Source: Hymenobacter terricola
GTDB lineage: Bacteria > Bacteroidota > Bacteroidia > Cytophagales > Hymenobacteraceae
Reading direction: 5' to 3'
NCBI RefSeq assembly: GCF_017921975.2
Contig: NZ_JAGEMO020000026.1
Span: forward strand, 62,001 to 126,000
DNA length: 64,000 nt
In this document: positions 17,200 through 25,580 of the stretch, piece by piece
How positions within the stretch are numbered: position 1 is the stretch's first letter
How the letters are laid out: each line of letters begins with the position of its first letter
Position numbers and translations under genes: made by a program
The notes under the pieces: generated by a model
Told to the model about the DNA's origin: nothing
Database searches by the model: none
The model's input: only the letters and a program-made list of their open reading frames with translations

Positions 17200-18807
17200 T
17201 TAGTCCACAATTTCTACTTCGCGGTCCTGCAGTCGGCTCATCGCAGCGGCCGACGAACGCAGCTGGATTTCCTCACCTCGCTCGTCTTCAATACGATAGT
17301 CGGTGAGGCCCAGGCTGCTGTCTTTTACAACTTTCACCCATTTGTAGTACTTAAGGTACCACTTCATCTGGCGCGAAACCAGCCCTTTGGTGTAGTAGGC
17401 GTGCAGGAACGGGTGCACCGACAACGTGATACCCGACTGGTTCTGGTTCACCAGCAGGTCGTCGATGCTATTGTCGATGTCATCGGTCACTTGGATAGAA
17501 GCCGAGATTTTGCCAGTACCGCCGCAGGTGGGGCACACCTCGCCGGTCACAATGTTTTCGGCCGGCCGTACCCGCTGCCGGGTAATCTGCAGCAAACCGA
17601 ACTTGGTGATGGGCAGCACCGTGAATTTAGCTTTGTCGAGCTTCATCACGTCGCGCACGGTGTCCTCTACCTTTTTACGGCTCTCAGCCGAGCGCATATC
17701 AATAAAGTCGATGACGATGATGCCACCCATGTCGCGCAGGCGCAACTGCCGGGCCACTTCTTTGGCCGCCAGCATGTTAATCATTAACGCCGTGGCCTCC
17801 TGGTCGTTTTCCTGGTTGCTCTTGCTACCCGAGTTTACATCGATGACGTGCAGCGCTTCGGTGTGCTCGATGACGAGGTAGCCGCCGCCTGGCACGGTCA
17901 CCGTTTTGCCAAACAGCGTCTTGAGCTGCTTTTCAATGCCGGTCTGTTCGAAAATTTTAATTTTCGAGTTGTGCAGTTTCAATAGCCCAAGCTTGTCGGG
18001 CGCAATTTTCTGCAAATAGTCGCGCATCTCCTCGTACATGGTCGGCGCGTCCACCATGATGCTGTCGAAGGACTCGTTCAACATATCGCGCAGCATCGAC
18101 GAGGTACGGCCTAACTCGCCCAGCACCTTATCGTTGGGCTTGGCCGTGCGGAGCGTGGTGTGGAGTTGCTCCCACTTGGCCACCATGTCCTGCATGTCCT
18201 TGTCCAGTTCGGCTACCTCGCGGCCTTCCGCTACCGTGCGGATAATGACGCCAAAGTTTTCTGGCTTAATACTGGCAATGAGCCGCTTGAGGCGGTCACG
18301 CTCGGCCTTACTCACAATTTTCTTGCTGACGCTGATGGTGTTCGAAAACGGCATCAGCACCAGGTAGCGGCCGGCCATCGAAATGTCGGTGCTCACGCGG
18401 GGGCCTTTGGTCGAAATTGGCTCCTTGATGATTTGCACCACAATTTGCTGGCCTTTTTTGAATACACTTTCGGCCTTGCCCACTTTATCAAGCGGGGGCT
18501 CAAACGTGAATTTCTCTAGTCCGGCGCCCGGCGCCCGGCCATTTTGTACCCCGCGTACCCACTTCGTCAGAGAAGGGTATTGTTCGCCGAGGTCGCCGTA
18601 GTGCAGAAAAGCGTCTTTTTCGTAGCCGATGTCCACAAAAGCCGCATTCAGACCGGGCATCACCTTTTTCACGGTGCCCAGGAAGATGTCGCCTACTGAG
18701 TAGTTGGTGTCGTTGCGGTCGAAGTGGTATTCAATCAACCGCTTGTCTTGCAACAACGCAATCCGCTCGCCTTCCTGAGTAGAATTAATCACTAATTCAT
18801 TACTCAA
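17200..18807 (-). CDS. rng: ribonuclease E/G family endoribonuclease (RNase G)
   Basis: 535 residues, the length of RNase G rather than E. An S1 RNA-binding domain is at about 35-135 (SVGDIFLGTVKKVMPGLNAAFVDIG). The catalytic domain has magnesium-binding Asp residues in HVIDVNSGS and IIVIDFIDM. The zinc-link region CPTCGGTGK near residue 430 matches the dimerising CPxCxGxG motif. It processes 5S and 16S rRNA ends and mRNA in the cytoplasm. It is the last gene of a minus-strand series HU, TPR protein, tiny basic protein, rng, an arrangement that recurs in related genomes. Confidence 0.93.
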   Translation of the reverse strand: MSNELVINSTQEGERIALLQDKRLIEYHFDRNDTNYSVGDIFLGTVKKVMPGLNAAFVDIGYEKDAFLHYGDLGEQYPSLTKWVRGVQNGRAPGAGLEKFTFEPPLDKVGKAESVFKKGQQIVVQIIKEPISTKGPRVSTDISMAGRYLVLMPFSNTISVSKKIVSKAERDRLKRLIASIKPENFGVIIRTVAEGREVAELDKDMQDMVAKWEQLHTTLRTAKPNDKVLGELGRTSSMLRDMLNESFDSIMVDAPTMYEEMRDYLQKIAPDKLGLLKLHNSKIKIFEQTGIEKQLKTLFGKTVTVPGGGYLVIEHTEALHVIDVNSGSKSNQENDQEATALMINMLAAKEVARQLRLRDMGGIIVIDFIDMRSAESRKKVEDTVRDVMKLDKAKFTVLPITKFGLLQITRQRVRPAENIVTGEVCPTCGGTGKISASIQVTDDIDNSIDDLLVNQNQSGITLSVHPFLHAYYTKGLVSRQMKWYLKYYKWVKVVKDSSLGLTDYRIEDERGEEIQLRSSAAAMSRLQDREVEIVD

Positions 18808-18872
18808 AGCGTTGGTTTAGTTAAGGTAACCTACGGGTCAAGCCGCCGAAGCATTACCCCGAAACCGGCAAA

Positions 18873-18903
18873 GGGAAGCCAGAACCAATGGTTCTGGCTT
18901 CCC
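18873..18903 (-). terminator. perfect 15-bp hairpin between the tiny basic gene and rng
   Basis: GGGAAGCCAGAACCA and its exact reverse complement are separated by one base, so the practical loop is CAATG or larger. No strong U-tract follows on either strand (minus continues TTTGCCGG), so it may be an attenuator, a processing site or an mRNA stabiliser rather than a full terminator. Confidence 0.55.
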
Positions 18904-19020
18904 TCGCGAGCCACGGGAAAAGCACTCGGCGCGGCCACACCCAGGAGGCTACGTGAGAGATAGGCGGCTGGCTCCCTTCCCGTTAGGAAAACTGCTGGCC
19001 GCCGCTACGCCCCGTGAGGC

Positions 19021-19110
19021 TTACTTCTTTTTGTGGCGGTTCTTGCGCAGGCGCTTTTTGCGCTTGTGAGTGGCAATCTTATGACGCTTTCTTTTTTTAC
19101 CGCAGGGCAT
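19021..19110 (-). CDS. AURKAIP1/COX24-type tiny basic protein (putative ribosomal protein)
   Basis: The 29-residue frame starts MPCGKKRKRHKIATHKRKKR and ends NRHKKK. It is almost entirely Lys, Arg and His. Near-identical tiny proteins are conserved across Bacteroidota and are assigned to the AURKAIP1/COX24 group, related to mitochondrial mS38 and actinobacterial bS22. A small-subunit ribosomal role is therefore likely. The gene lies upstream of rng on the same strand, with the 15-bp hairpin between them. Its length means automatic gene callers often miss it. Confidence 0.85.
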   Translation of the reverse strand: MPCGKKRKRHKIATHKRKKRLRKNRHKKK

Positions 19111-19133
19111 GATGCTTGGGGGTTAAGTTGGTG

Positions 19134-19224
19134 ATGTTTTAGCTTGTCAGATTTTTGTTGTCAATTGTCAGGCTCGTTGTGTCGCAACTTATCGCTAACA
19201 ACTGACAACGAGCGACTAACAACT
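19134..19224. repeat. family-2 imperfect inverted repeat (copy b)
   Basis: The left part has AGCTTGTCAG...TTGTTGTCAATTGTCAG and the right part has CTAACAACTGACAACGAGCGACTAACAAC. It fills the gap between the tiny basic gene and the TPR gene. The right arm is close to the right arms at 5323 and 38020. Confidence 0.6.
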
Positions 19225-20143
19225 ATTTTAATTTGGCAATTTCCTCGTCGACCGAAGCAGCCAGGGCCGGATCGGAGCTGAGGCTTTTGGCGGTAAGGAA
19301 AGCCGCCTTGGCCTCCTCCTTGGCACCGGTACGGGCCAAGGTAACCCCGAGGTAAAACTGACCGTTCACATTCTTCGGATTGACTTTCACCAAGTCCTGG
19401 AAACGTTTCACGGCCTTATCGTACTGGTTGCTCTGCACCGCGAGAATGCCCATATTGTACAGGGCTTTCTCGTTGCGGGGGTCGGATTCCAGCACTTCGC
19501 GCAGCAGCGTTACGCCCTGCACGGGGTTGTCGGAGGCCATGTAGGCCATACCGAGATTGGTTTTAGCATCAAGGTTGCCGGGCTGCTCCTTCAACACCTT
19601 AGCGTATAGCTCCCGGGCTTTGCCACCGAGCAATTTAACCCGCTCGTCGGTAGCCGCAAAGCTAAACGCCTGAAAATAGGCATCGGCAGCCTGCTGCCAG
19701 TTTTGGGCATTGGGCTTGGCCAAGGCTACTTGCTCCAGGTAGTAGCCGGCGCTGTCGAACCGCTCCACGCTGTTGTAGCGCCGCGCCAGGGTGGTGGCCA
19801 CCGTGGCACGGGCCGCACCATCCGGGGCCGCGTTGTATTGGGCTAGCAACCGCGCCAACTCCTGCCGTTGGGCTGGAGTAGCGGAGGTGTGAGGCGCAGC
19901 ATTCGGACCTTTGTTTTCCGTGGCCGTCGCCGGCACTGGCCCCGAGGACTCCTCCGTTTTGGAGCCGTTGGTGGCTGGACCGCCGCCGTCGCGGTTGGCC
20001 GTTTTTGCCGCGTCTTTGCTCAGTTCCGACCGGCTTTCCTTCGGTTTCATAATGCCTTTGGGCAACACAAATAAGCCTCCCACCAGCACAAGTGCGGCGG
20101 CAAGGACAACCAATTGATGCGTGGTGGAGCTAGTAGTGGCCAT
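19223..20143 (-). CDS. membrane-anchored tetratricopeptide repeat protein
   Basis: 306 residues. One N-terminal transmembrane segment (LVVLAAALVLVGGLFVL, about residues 11-27) is followed by a low-complexity linker rich in Pro, Thr, Asn and Gly to about residue 90. At least four TPR units then fill the C-terminal half (for example NLGMAYMASDNPVQGVTLLR, NMGILAVQSNQYDKAVKRFQ, FYLGVTLARTGAKEEAKAAF). It probably faces the periplasm as a protein-binding scaffold; the partner is unknown. It lies between HU and the tiny ribosomal-type gene on the same strand. Confidence 0.8.
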   Translation of the reverse strand: MATTSSTTHQLVVLAAALVLVGGLFVLPKGIMKPKESRSELSKDAAKTANRDGGGPATNGSKTEESSGPVPATATENKGPNAAPHTSATPAQRQELARLLAQYNAAPDGAARATVATTLARRYNSVERFDSAGYYLEQVALAKPNAQNWQQAADAYFQAFSFAATDERVKLLGGKARELYAKVLKEQPGNLDAKTNLGMAYMASDNPVQGVTLLREVLESDPRNEKALYNMGILAVQSNQYDKAVKRFQDLVKVNPKNVNGQFYLGVTLARTGAKEEAKAAFLTAKSLSSDPALAASVDEEIAKLK

Positions 20144-20292
20144 GGGCTGAAAAAGCCGGCCGCCGGGCTTTTCCTCGCGGAAAAGACACCGGCGGCGCGG
20201 CCGGCAATATTCAGTAGCAAGCAGTCTTGACTCAGCATTAGGCTAATTAATAACCTGTTACTGAGCGCTAACTACTTAAAAAAACAACAAAA

Positions 20293-20601
20293 CTAGGCTT
20301 TGGCCGCAACGGCTTTCACCTTCTTGCTGTTCTTGATTTTTGCCACGAATGTCTTCGACGGCTTAAAGCTCGGAATGTAGTGCTCTTCGATGATGAGCGA
20401 CGTATTTTTCGAGATGTTGCGAGCGACTTTGCGGGCGCGCTTCTTGTTTACGAACGAGCCGAAGCCGCGCACGTAAATGTTGTTGCCTTCCGTCATTGAA
20501 TCTTTCACGACTTTGAAGAAAGCCTCAACAGTCATCAATACATCAGCTTTCTCGATGCCGGTCTTCGTGGAGATTTCGGCGATTACCTCAGCTTTAGTCA
20601 C
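20293..20601 (-). CDS. HU/IHF family DNA-binding protein
   Basis: 102 residues. The N-terminal helices (MTKAEVIAEISTKTGIEKAD) and the beta-arm region (NIYVRGFGSFVNKKRARKVA RN, split here) match the HU/IHF family. A basic C-terminal tail (KIKNSKKVKAVAAKA) extends beyond the core. Such proteins bend DNA and organise the nucleoid. The ...FGSFxxKxRxARxxRN pattern is slightly altered at ARKVARNISKN. It is divergent from mutY and has a consensus promoter at 20711-20718. Confidence 0.92.
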   Translation of the reverse strand: MTKAEVIAEISTKTGIEKADVLMTVEAFFKVVKDSMTEGNNIYVRGFGSFVNKKRARKVARNISKNTSLIIEEHYIPSFKPSKTFVAKIKNSKKVKAVAAKA

Positions 20602-20710
20602 GTTGGTATGGTACTTAGGTGGTTGAAAAAATTACGTTTTTAGGCAAAAAAGTCCCGAATTCCAGCGTAAGCCCTTGCCCGGTAAGCGGTTCGCCCCTGA
20701 ATTCGGGCCA

Positions 20711-20718
20711 CAAAGGTA
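20711..20718 (-). promoter_or_regulatory. promoter for the HU gene (-7 TACCTTTG, -33 TTG)
   Basis: CAAAGGTA on the plus strand gives TACCTTTG on minus. About 20 bp further upstream on the minus strand is GGTTGG, supplying a -33 TTG. The distance to the HU start is 110 bp, leaving a long 5' leader. Confidence 0.55.
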
Positions 20719-20790
20719 GCCCCCTTTTTTTGTTTTACCAACCCGGACACCGAAACAAGGCCCGGACCCAAATTATTCTCTTTCAAAATT

Positions 20791-21873
20791 TTGACAAAAT
20801 CAAATCCTCGCCCTTCCTTTCTGGCTGCTGCTCTCCTGGCATGGTATCCGCGTCATCACCGCGACCTGCCCTGGCGCCACACCCGCGACCCGTATGCCAT
20901 CTGGCTCTCGGAGGTTATTCTGCAGCAAACCCGCGTAGCCCAGGGCCTGCCTTACTACGAAACTTTTCTGGCGGCTTACCCTACCGTGCAGGATTTGGCG
21001 GCCGCGCCGGAAGCCGAAGTACTACGCTATTGGCAGGGCCTGGGGTACTATTCGCGGGCCCGAAACATGCACCGCACCGCCCAGCAGGTAGTGGCGGAGC
21101 ACGGCAGCCGATTTCCCGGCACCTATGCGGAATTGCTAAAGCTCCGTGGCGTTGGTCCCTACACGGCCGCCGCCATTGCTTCTTTTGCTTTTGATGAAGC
21201 CGTGGCGGTGCTCGACGGCAATGTGTACCGGGTGCTGGCCCGCATCTTTGGGCTGCATTCTGATATCGCTGCGCCCAGCTCGCGCAAAGAGTTTCAGGCC
21301 GTGGCCGACCAGCATATTCCGGCCACTGCTCCTGCCGATTTTAACCAGGCCATTATGGAGTTTGGGGCTATCCAGTGCACGCCGGCCAAGCCCGACTGCC
21401 TGTTTTGCCCCTTGCAGAGCCAGTGTTGGGCATTTCAGCATGGGCAGGTGGCGCTGCTGCCCGTGAAGAGCAAGGCCAAAGCCTCCCGCACTCGCTACTT
21501 CCACTATTTCGTGCTGCGCCATGGCGAACAAACCTATTTGCGCGAACGGCGGGAGAAAGACATCTGGCAAGGCCTCTACGACTTCGCCATGGCCGAAACC
21601 ACTGTGCCCGAGCTGCCGCCCGCCGAACTGCTGCGCCATCTCGATGCGCTGGGCGCCGCCCTCGACACCAGCCAGGCAGCCGAGCCCACGGCGGCCTACC
21701 GCCACGTATTAAGCCATCAGAAGCTGGAGGCGCGGTTTCATCCTTTGGCGTTGACGCAGGCTTTACCGGCCAGCACGTTGCGTGACCTAGGGCTACGCGC
21801 CTATTCTGCCGATGAGATAGAAGCCCTGCCCAAGCCGAAGCTGATTGCTAATTATTGCAGCCAGAATCTTTAG
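20791..21873 (+). CDS. mutY: A/G-specific adenine glycosylase
   Basis: 360 residues, with a TTG start at 20791 (MTKSNPRPSFLAAALLAWYP); no ATG occurs until well inside the conserved domain. MutY removes adenine mispaired with 8-oxoguanine. Catalytic Glu lies in SEVILQQTRV, the HhH in LRGVGPYTAAAIAS and catalytic Asp in LDGNVYRVLAR. The [4Fe-4S] motif is complete in CTPAKPDCLFCPLQSQC (C-x6-C-x2-C-x5-C). The C-terminal NUDIX-like 8-oxoG recognition domain follows from about residue 230. It is followed by ssb and gldD, as in many Bacteroidota. Confidence 0.94.
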   Translation: MTKSNPRPSFLAAALLAWYPRHHRDLPWRHTRDPYAIWLSEVILQQTRVAQGLPYYETFLAAYPTVQDLAAAPEAEVLRYWQGLGYYSRARNMHRTAQQVVAEHGSRFPGTYAELLKLRGVGPYTAAAIASFAFDEAVAVLDGNVYRVLARIFGLHSDIAAPSSRKEFQAVADQHIPATAPADFNQAIMEFGAIQCTPAKPDCLFCPLQSQCWAFQHGQVALLPVKSKAKASRTRYFHYFVLRHGEQTYLRERREKDIWQGLYDFAMAETTVPELPPAELLRHLDALGAALDTSQAAEPTAAYRHVLSHQKLEARFHPLALTQALPASTLRDLGLRAYSADEIEALPKPKLIANYCSQNL

Positions 21874-21951
21874 AAAGACATTTCCCAACTTAATTGGATT
21901 TTTTGGCCCGTATTTTTAGTAAAAACTTAGGTGTTTGCCGATTTAATTTAT

Positions 21952-21959
21952 TATCTTTG
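21952..21959 (+). promoter_or_regulatory. -7 promoter element for ssb (TATCTTTG)
   Basis: This consensus TAnnTTTG lies 55 bp upstream of the ssb ATG. A TTTG at 21934-21937 is 14 bp upstream, a little closer than usual for a -33 element. Confidence 0.6.
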
Positions 21960-22014
21960 AAGCAGAAAAGGCCGGGCGGTTTTTTTATTTCTGTATTTCC
22001 TAACGTGCAATAAT

Positions 22015-22446
22015 ATGGCCGGAGTAAACAAGGTAATTTTGGTAGGCAACCTGGGCAAAGACCCCGAGGTCCGTCATTTGGATGGCGGTGTGAGCGTGGC
22101 TCACTTCACCCTCGCTACCAACGAGTATTACAAAGACAAGCAGGGCACCCGCGTGGAGCGCACCGAATGGCACAACATTTCGGCTTGGCGCGGGCTGGCT
22201 GACATGGCGGATAAATTCCTCAAAAAGGGCCAGCAAGTGTACATTGAAGGCAAGTTGCGCACCCGTCAGTACCAGGACAAAGACCAACAGACGCGCTACA
22301 TCACGGAAATCATCGCCGATGAGATTTCGATGCTGGGCGGCCGGCCCCAAGGTGCTGGTAGCCCAACGGATGCCAACGGCACCGCCGCCGCCGAGCCGCA
22401 GCAAAGCTTTCGGCAAGAGCCGGAGCTGGACCAGCTGCCATTTTAG
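22015..22446 (+). CDS. ssb: single-stranded DNA-binding protein
   Basis: 143 residues. The OB-fold occupies residues 1-110, with the typical MAGVNKVILVGNLGKDPEVR start and the WHNISAWRGLADMADKFLKKG block. A flexible Gln/Pro/Ala linker leads to the C-terminal tail ELDQLPF. This corresponds to the acidic DDxPF tip that recruits replication and repair proteins, here less acidic than in E. coli. It has its own promoter and is followed by a strong terminator, so it is transcribed separately from mutY and gldD. Confidence 0.96.
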   Translation: MAGVNKVILVGNLGKDPEVRHLDGGVSVAHFTLATNEYYKDKQGTRVERTEWHNISAWRGLADMADKFLKKGQQVYIEGKLRTRQYQDKDQQTRYITEIIADEISMLGGRPQGAGSPTDANGTAAAEPQQSFRQEPELDQLPF

Positions 22447-22465
22447 CCATTGGCTATCGATTTTA

Positions 22466-22500
22466 AAAAGAAGCCCCGGCACCAGGCCGGGGCTTTTTTC
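22466..22500 (+). terminator. Rho-independent terminator of ssb
   Basis: AAGCCCCGGC-acca-GGCCGGGGCTT is followed by TTTTTC and begins 20 bp after the ssb stop. The A-tract on the left also permits minus-strand termination. Confidence 0.88.
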
Positions 22501-22527
22501 GTTGCGCCCGGTGCGGGCCGCAGGTTT

Positions 22528-22535
22528 TACCTTTG
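22528..22535 (+). promoter_or_regulatory. promoter for gldD-recG (-33 TTG at 22502, -7 TACCTTTG)
   Basis: TACCTTTG matches the consensus and lies 23 bp downstream of a TTG at 22502-22504. It is 55 bp before the GTG start of gldD and directly after the ssb terminator. Confidence 0.6.
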
Positions 22536-22590
22536 AAGCCTGGGCGCCTGACCGGAACGGTGGCGCTGCCTGCTTAGTAGAAGAAATTAC

Positions 22591-23181
22591 GTGGTATCAA
22601 CCCTGAAAAAACTTTCCGTGCTGACCGTGGGGATGGCGCTGCTGGCGGGCTGTTCGTCGGCGCCGGATTTCACGCCTAAACCAAAGGGCTACAATCGCAT
22701 CGACTTGCCTGCGCACCGCTATCGGGAATTGCAGGGCGGCCATCCGTATGAGTTCGAATATTCGACGCAAGCTGTTATTAAGCGGGATTCTTCGTCGATT
22801 GCCCAGCCGCACTGGCTGAACGTGTACTACCCCAAGCTGCACGCCAACGTGCAGATTACGTACATGGACGTGCAGCGCGACCGGCGCCTCTACAACAAGA
22901 TGATGGAGGATGCCCGCAAGCTCACGGGCAAGCACGAAATCAAAGCCACGGCTATTGATGAGCGGATTCTAAAGACACCCAGCGGCATGCGGGCCTCGGT
23001 GTTTGAGCTTTCGGGCGAGGTGCCCAGCCAGTTTCAATTTTACACCACCGATAGCACGCACCATTTTCTGCGGGCGGCGCTGTACTTCCAAACGGCTACG
23101 GCCAACGACTCGCTGGCCCCGGTGATTGAGTACGTGAAGACGGATATGGTACGAATGCTCAACACTTTAAAATATAAGTAG
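22591..23181 (+). CDS. gldD: gliding motility lipoprotein GldD
   Basis: 196 residues with a GTG start at 22591. The signal segment LKKLSVLTVGMALLAGC ends in a lipobox, with lipidated Cys at about 21. The family blocks include FTPKPKGYNRIDLP and HRYRELQGGHPYEFEYS, then NVYYPKLHANVQITY, and SGEVPSQFQFYTTDSTHHFLR, which is the usual GldD C-terminal core. GldD is required for gliding in Flavobacterium and is also kept by non-gliders. In many relatives the order is ssb-gldE-gldD; here gldE is missing from between ssb and gldD. recG follows after 9 bp. Confidence 0.88.
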   Translation: MVSTLKKLSVLTVGMALLAGCSSAPDFTPKPKGYNRIDLPAHRYRELQGGHPYEFEYSTQAVIKRDSSSIAQPHWLNVYYPKLHANVQITYMDVQRDRRLYNKMMEDARKLTGKHEIKATAIDERILKTPSGMRASVFELSGEVPSQFQFYTTDSTHHFLRAALYFQTATANDSLAPVIEYVKTDMVRMLNTLKYK

Positions 23182-23190
23182 GGACGAAGA

Positions 23191-25290
23191 ATGAGTAATT
23201 TCTTCAATACCCGGCTCGAATTTTTGCGGACGGTGGGCAGCACCCAACGGGCGCAATTGCTGGGCAAAGAGCTGGGCTTATTCACCTACGGCGACCTGAT
23301 TCAGCGCTACCCGTTCCGCTACCTGGACCGGACGCAGTTTTATAAAGTGGCCGATTTGACTGAGGACTTGCCTTACGTGCAGGTTCGGGGCATGCTGCGC
23401 GGCAAGGAATTGGTTGGCGAAGGACCCAAGCAGCGGCTGACGGCCAAGGTGGGCGACGGCACCGGTGAATTGGAACTGGTGTGGTTCAAGGGCGTGAAGT
23501 GGGTGCAGCAATACGCCAGAAACAACCAGGAATACATCGTTTTTGGCAAGCCCACCATGTTCAACGGCCGGCCCCAAATGGCCCATCCGGAACTGGAAGA
23601 AGTGAGCGAGGCCAAGCCAGGCCAGAGCTTTCTACAACCGGTTTACAACACGTCGGAAAAGCTCAAAAACTACCACCGCATCGATAGCAAGGCCATTATG
23701 CGGATGGTGGCCGAGCTCCTGAAGCTGGCGGGGCCGCACATCGTGGAGTCGCTCTCGCCGGTGCTTGTTGAGCGGTATGGGCTGATGAGCAAGGCGCAGG
23801 CGATGCAGCAGATTCATTTCCCGCAGAGCCCGGAGTTGCTGGCGGCGGCGCAGTTCCGGCTAAAATTTGAGGAGCTGTTCTACATACAGCTGAAGCTGTT
23901 GCGGCAGCGCGACCAGCGCAAGGTGACGCTGGCCGGCCAGATTTTCAATCAGGTGCCGACGCTCGTCGATTTCTATAAAAACCACCTGCCGTTTGACCTG
24001 ACCGGGGCGCAGAAGCGCGTTATTCACGACATCTACAAGGATTTTTGCACGGGGCAGCAAATGAACCGGCTGCTGCAGGGCGACGTGGGCTCGGGCAAGA
24101 CCATCGTGGCCTTTATTGCCATGCTGATGGCCGCCGACAACGGTGCGCAAAGCTGCATCATGGCCCCCACCGAAATCCTGGCCGACCAGCATTACACCGG
24201 GCTGAAGGTGTACGCCGACGAGTTGGGCATCAGCATTGGCAAGCTCACGGGCAGCACCCGCACCGCTGAGCGGCGCGTGCTGCACGAGGCCCTGCGCAAC
24301 GGCACCATGCACATGCTGGTGGGAACCCACGCCCTGCTGGAAGACGTGGTGCAGTTCCGCAACCTGGGCCTGACCATCATGGACGAGCAGCACCGGTTTG
24401 GGGTGGCGCAGCGCTCCAAGCTGTGGCAGAAGAACCCGCACATCATCCCGCACGTGCTGGTGATGACGGCCACGCCCATCCCGCGCACGCTGGCCATGAC
24501 GCTGTATGGCGACCTCGACGTGAGCGTGATTGACGAGCTGCCGGCCGGCCGCAAACCCATCGTGACGGTGCACCGCTACGATGCCAACCGCCTGAAGGTG
24601 TTCGAGTTTATTCGGGACCAGGTGAAGCTGGGGCGGCAGGTATACATCGTGTACCCGCTGATTGAAGAATCGGAAACGATGGACTACAAGGACCTCACCG
24701 ACGGGTACGAGAGCGTGTCACGGGCTTTCCCGGAGTTCCAAATCAGCATCGTGCACGGACGCATGAAGGCGGAGGAAAAGGACTACGAAATGCAGCGCTT
24801 CATCAAGAAAGAAACGCAGATTATGGTGGCCACTACCGTGATTGAGGTGGGCGTGAACGTGCCCAATGCCTCCGTGATGGTGATTGAATCGGCCGAGCGG
24901 TTCGGGCTGTCGCAGCTGCACCAGCTGCGTGGGCGCGTGGGCCGCGGCGCCGACCAGAGCTACTGCATCCTGATGACGGGCTTCAAGCTGAGCAAGGACG
25001 CCCGCACCCGCCTCGAAACGATGGTCCGGACCAATAACGGCTTCGAAATCGCCGACATTGACCTGAAGCTGCGCGGCCCCGGCGACCTGATGGGCACTCA
25101 GCAAAGCGGCGTGCTCGACCTGCTCATTGCCGACCTGGCCAAAGATGGCCGTATTCTGAGCGAAAGCCGGGCCGCCGCTCAGGCCCTCCTTTTGGAAGAC
25201 CCCGAGCTGGTGCACCCCGTCAACGGCAACATCCGGCACCACATCGAAAGCCTGCCGGCTACGGCCGTGAACTGGAGCCGGATTAGCTAG
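23191..25290 (+). CDS. recG: ATP-dependent DNA helicase RecG
   Basis: 699 residues, full length. The N-terminal OB-type wedge domain (residues about 50-180) precedes the superfamily 2 helicase core. Walker A reads GDVGSGKT and the DEAD-like box reads DEQH (IMDEQHRFGV). Motif TATPIPRTLAMTLYG follows, then the C-terminal helicase domain with QLRGRVGRG. RecG reverses stalled forks and remodels Holliday junctions and R-loops. It is co-transcribed with gldD (9-bp gap), which looks like chance operon membership rather than functional linkage. Confidence 0.96.
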   Translation: MSNFFNTRLEFLRTVGSTQRAQLLGKELGLFTYGDLIQRYPFRYLDRTQFYKVADLTEDLPYVQVRGMLRGKELVGEGPKQRLTAKVGDGTGELELVWFKGVKWVQQYARNNQEYIVFGKPTMFNGRPQMAHPELEEVSEAKPGQSFLQPVYNTSEKLKNYHRIDSKAIMRMVAELLKLAGPHIVESLSPVLVERYGLMSKAQAMQQIHFPQSPELLAAAQFRLKFEELFYIQLKLLRQRDQRKVTLAGQIFNQVPTLVDFYKNHLPFDLTGAQKRVIHDIYKDFCTGQQMNRLLQGDVGSGKTIVAFIAMLMAADNGAQSCIMAPTEILADQHYTGLKVYADELGISIGKLTGSTRTAERRVLHEALRNGTMHMLVGTHALLEDVVQFRNLGLTIMDEQHRFGVAQRSKLWQKNPHIIPHVLVMTATPIPRTLAMTLYGDLDVSVIDELPAGRKPIVTVHRYDANRLKVFEFIRDQVKLGRQVYIVYPLIEESETMDYKDLTDGYESVSRAFPEFQISIVHGRMKAEEKDYEMQRFIKKETQIMVATTVIEVGVNVPNASVMVIESAERFGLSQLHQLRGRVGRGADQSYCILMTGFKLSKDARTRLETMVRTNNGFEIADIDLKLRGPGDLMGTQQSGVLDLLIADLAKDGRILSESRAAAQALLLEDPELVHPVNGNIRHHIESLPATAVNWSRIS

Positions 25291-25310
25291 CCCCAGGAAA
25301 TAAGTATGGG

Positions 25311-25350
25311 CAAAAAAAAACGACCTTACCAGAAGTCGTTAGGCTTTTTC
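25311..25350. terminator. hairpin with A- and T-tracts between recG and a convergent small gene
   Basis: AACGAC...GTCGTT (25319-25340) is flanked by nine A on the left and AGGCTTTTT on the right. It can serve minus-strand termination of the small gene at 25353 and, more weakly, recG. Confidence 0.65.
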
Positions 25351-25352
25351 AG

Positions 25353-25580
25353 CTAGAACATCTCGGCGAGAAGTCCGCTACCGCTCTGCTGCGGCTGGCT
25401 GTGCTCTGGGGCAGGCTTCACTGGCTCAGAGGTGAGAACCTGGTGCACCAACACTACTGAAGTATCGGACTGCGTCTTCGTCTCAATTGCCTGGTTTACA
25501 ACGACCGGAGCGGGTTGTTTGGCAAGTTTGCCACTGATAATAATGGCCGATAACAGCGTAAACTTAAAGAGCGACTTCAT
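25353..25580 (-). CDS. small secreted hypothetical protein
   Basis: 75 residues. The N-terminus MKSLFKFTLLSAIIISGKLA looks like a signal peptide. The mature part is short and low-complexity (QPAPVVVNQAIETKTQSD, PVKPAPEHSQPQQSG), with no cysteines or recognised domain. Base composition is less G/C-rich than its neighbours, but the gene has a good promoter: TACCTTTG at 25604-25611 with TTTG 22 bp upstream. It also has a terminator hairpin after the stop. It is probably real; the function is unknown. Confidence 0.65.
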   Translation of the reverse strand: MKSLFKFTLLSAIIISGKLAKQPAPVVVNQAIETKTQSDTSVVLVHQVLTSEPVKPAPEHSQPQQSGSGLLAEMF

